A stretch of 64,000 nt of DNA from Grifola frondosa (lineage: Eukaryota > Basidiomycota > Agaricomycetes > Polyporales > Grifolaceae): positions 124,001 through 188,000 of the forward strand of contig LUGG01000038.1 in assembly GCA_001683735.1 (NCBI GenBank). The letters run 5' to 3'. Made by a program: the position numbers and the translations under genes. Of this stretch, positions 61,685 through 64,000 are shown one piece after another. The notes below the pieces were generated by a model, which ran no database searches, was not told the origin of the DNA, and saw nothing but the letters and a program-made list of their open reading frames with translations. Position 1 is the stretch's first letter, and each line of letters begins with the position of its first letter.

Positions 61685-64000
61685 ATGGCGTCCTCGTTCC
61701 CGACACTGTCCACGACGATCGACTCACACCCTGTAGCGATGTACAAGGGGAAAGTAACAAGATCTTGGCAGCATTTGCCTCAGGAAATCATCAGGTCGGT
61801 TGTCGTTGCGCGGGGTGCCACACACCGCTAATTTTCAAGCAGACTGATCACCACCTACTATCTGCTGAACGTTGCATCGACAAACTATTGCCCAAACACA
61901 TGGGAAGTACGCGAAAAGTGGCCGGGCCGCATCGTTTACACCTTGTTGCGCGATGCTCTCGACATTGAGAGGTTGATGAGCCTCTTTCCAGCATGGAAGC
62001 AAATCAGTGAGTTATCACATCCTCTGCCATATGTACAGTGCAAGCGGATTCTCGAGTAGCAGTTGGCGTTCCCATTGTTCCTTGTAGTTACGACAGTCAC
62101 GTTAGTAGACCACGTTCCGGCATTCCTTGGCGTTCGTGTAGCAGATTTCATTTCCCAGTAAGTGGCACCACCGTGCCTCACTGGCTCATGAAGGTGCGCA
62201 CGAAGCCTCTTCAGATGTATGAGAGTGGTTCTGTATGTGTTGCGTCGTGTGTAGCGGGTGATTGCATATATGTGTTGGGAATGCGCCACGGGAGCTTAGC
62301 GCGCGATGCAGTGTCCATCATGACCGGAGGTCCCAGCCCTCGGTGCATGGTGCTCCCTGCGCATTTGTCTTCGTGTGTGCCTCACCTGGCCTTGACCTTG
62401 TGGTCTAGCATCACTCGCATGTCTAGTTATGAGGTGTGGCGTCTGGTTCAGCCGCTCGTCTCGCTGCTTTCGCTCTACTCTTCGTCATGTGGGTGGTCGG
62501 CGTGGACGTTGAATGATTCTTCTGTCCCTGTCGTTCCCCTGTATCTTTTGTCGCATTGTCGGTTATCGAGTTTTTCCATGTTTACCGCGCCGCGGAATAC
62601 ATTTACTGATTTTTTTAAAATTACAGTTGAACACCACTATTTCTGGCACCACGCATGCGCCGTAATTGACCCGCTCGATATCATGAAGGAGCACTCCGTG
62701 ATCAAGACGAGCCTCGCAGGGTCAACACAGGCCACCGAGATACGGTTGAGTCCATATCAGCACTTCCACAACATGATGATGTGCTCCTGTGCGGTGTGCC
62801 GCATCAACAGCCCCAACTCTGGGATTGGATTGTTGATGGCGAAACGTCAGGTGTCGACGGCGGTGCTTGGGGGGATAATGTCATGCAAGACGCACCGCAA
62901 GAACTCATTCTGTGGTGTATGCTTGCGGGAGGCACCTCAAGGAGAAACGGACGACGCGTACTCGTTAGTATGCTGCGTGGAGAATGAGGACGACGAGACC
63001 TGGCCCGGAGTGGAAGCGACTTGTCGGTCGTGCCGTGCAGAGTGGCTGTGGCGAAGAGTTCAAAATAGCCAGATCGATCGGGAAGCTGTGGGCGGCTCGA
63101 AGTTCCAGTGCTCGGACTGGGAGACGCGACAAACACTAGAGTCATTCATCGACGTCGGAGAGGGCTCTATCGGTGACGTGATTTCGCTTGCGCGAGAGAG
63201 GCACTGGCTACGGCAGAACACCAAGTTACCGGACATGCTCCAGCAAGCGTTGGCCGCGTCGCGATACGCATCACGGGCGGAAGCGGGCGAAGCGAGTTAT
63301 GCGAGCGAGGAGGAACTCAGCGAAGAAGACGATGACGACCCGGATCTCATGAGCATGACGGAGGATGCGGGCGGCGTGCGGGAGATCGCCATCAACGATT
63401 GGGCGCGTAATCGGATTTTGGACGGCCACTGGATCAGCCCCGCGGATTCATGGTACAACTATTCCAATATGGGGCGACCGCTCATCGTGCCTGCACATCA
63501 TCCGTGCCCGTGGCATCGCGGCGCGACCTACGGGGCGCCTTGGAAGACGGCGAAGGGGATGTCGAGCATCCTCGTCCGAAGACCGTCAAGGCTCTGGTGC
63601 CACCGACGTTCCAGTTATGTGAGCAGACATACCGAGCATTCCAAAGGCAGCTGCGAGAGATTCTCCTTCCCGCCATGAACAATGTTGTCCGGCGGTTGGT
63701 GATCGAATGCACCGCGGACGGCGTTGATCCCGCGATGAAAGCTGCGCGTATGACCCCGGAGGATGTCGCACAGGAACTGCGGGACGAGTCTTCGTGGTTC
63801 AACGGAATTGATTGGCTTGAGCGACGGGCAAACGTTCGTGAGGCACACGAACAGGAACAGCGCCGCAGGCGTGCCAAGGATGAGGATGACTCCTCTTCGT
63901 CCTCGCGATCTGAGGACTCTCATACAACTAGTCCCGTCCTTTCCACGACGACTTTGCAGACAACGCCTTCTCCCCCACCCAGCGGTTCTGTTAGCGCCAA
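61685..64000 (+). CDS. F-box-like, Cys-rich protein (partial, 3' off window)
   Basis: Exon 1 (61685-61794) and exon 2 (61843-62006) encode SWQHLPQEIIRLITTYYLL, an F-box-like helix, then YCPNTWEVREKWPGRIVYTL and LMSLFPAWKQ. A 620-bp intron follows, long for this locus. Exon 3 starts at 62627 (EHHYFWHHACAVIDP) and has three Cys clusters that could bind zinc: CSCAVC, CKTHRKNSFCGVC and CRSCRAEW. These precede DWETRQTLESFIDVGEG, an acidic stretch and PTFQLCEQTYRAFQRQLR. The frame slips by one base near 63519 (HRGAT becomes RRDLRGALEDGEGD). The gene continues past 64000 in a Ser-rich region. Its pattern recurs in Agaricomycetes as an uncharacterised family. It may recruit substrates to a ubiquitin ligase, but only the F-box-like segment supports that. 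Confidence 0.72.

Noticed and set aside
62038..63678. Single-exon protein of 546 residues
   Set aside because: The first third matches no family and lies in an intron with good splice sites. Conserved sequence begins exactly at the acceptor at 62627.

Overview
The window looks like nuclear DNA of an Agaricomycete (mushroom-forming basidiomycete). Genes are dense, lie on both strands and are cut by many short GT-AG introns, mostly 46-65 bp. It also carries lineage-typical content: divergent F-box proteins, a Plavaka DNA transposon, a DUF6698-type gene, a CFEM/GPI protein and dynamin-like paralogues. I joined exons by hand using reading frame, splice sites and family motifs; no database search was possible.

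Layout. 0-10 kb: an F-box gene, a PL14-type polysaccharide lyase and phosphatidylserine decarboxylase, all on the minus strand. 10-16 kb: an intron-containing tRNA-Ala, a second F-box gene, then RPC40 (RNA polymerase I/III subunit) and a flavin-reductase-like protein on the plus strand. 16-23 kb: a very large minus-strand gene joining an eukaryotic RNA-dependent RNA polymerase to a superfamily 1 (Upf1/Hrr1-like) helicase, divergent from a small AAA_28-type ATPase. 23-32 kb: a transposon island with a DUF6698-like gene and a dead Plavaka transposase. The transposase has two TGA stops and a 381-bp hAT-like MITE with a perfect 8-bp target duplication. 32-42 kb: a membrane protein and the 15-exon UTP20 gene of the SSU processome. 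43-60 kb: two dynamin-like GTPases in inverted orientation flank neutral ceramidase, a histidine-phosphatase-fold protein lacking the usual catalytic His, an unusually short SRP72, a pinin-family protein and a CFEM/GPI protein. 61.7 kb to the end: an F-box-like Cys-rich protein that runs off the window.

Data quality matters here. At least a dozen one-base frame breaks occur, mostly in homopolymer runs, including in genes expected to be indispensable (UTP20, SRP72). I therefore read most breaks as assembly errors rather than pseudogenes. The Plavaka copy is the exception, because its lesions are in-frame stops plus an insertion with a target duplication.

The most interesting locus is the RdRP-helicase gene. 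It would place in one polypeptide two activities that fission yeast supplies as separate subunits (Rdp1 and Hrr1) of the RNA-directed RNA polymerase complex.
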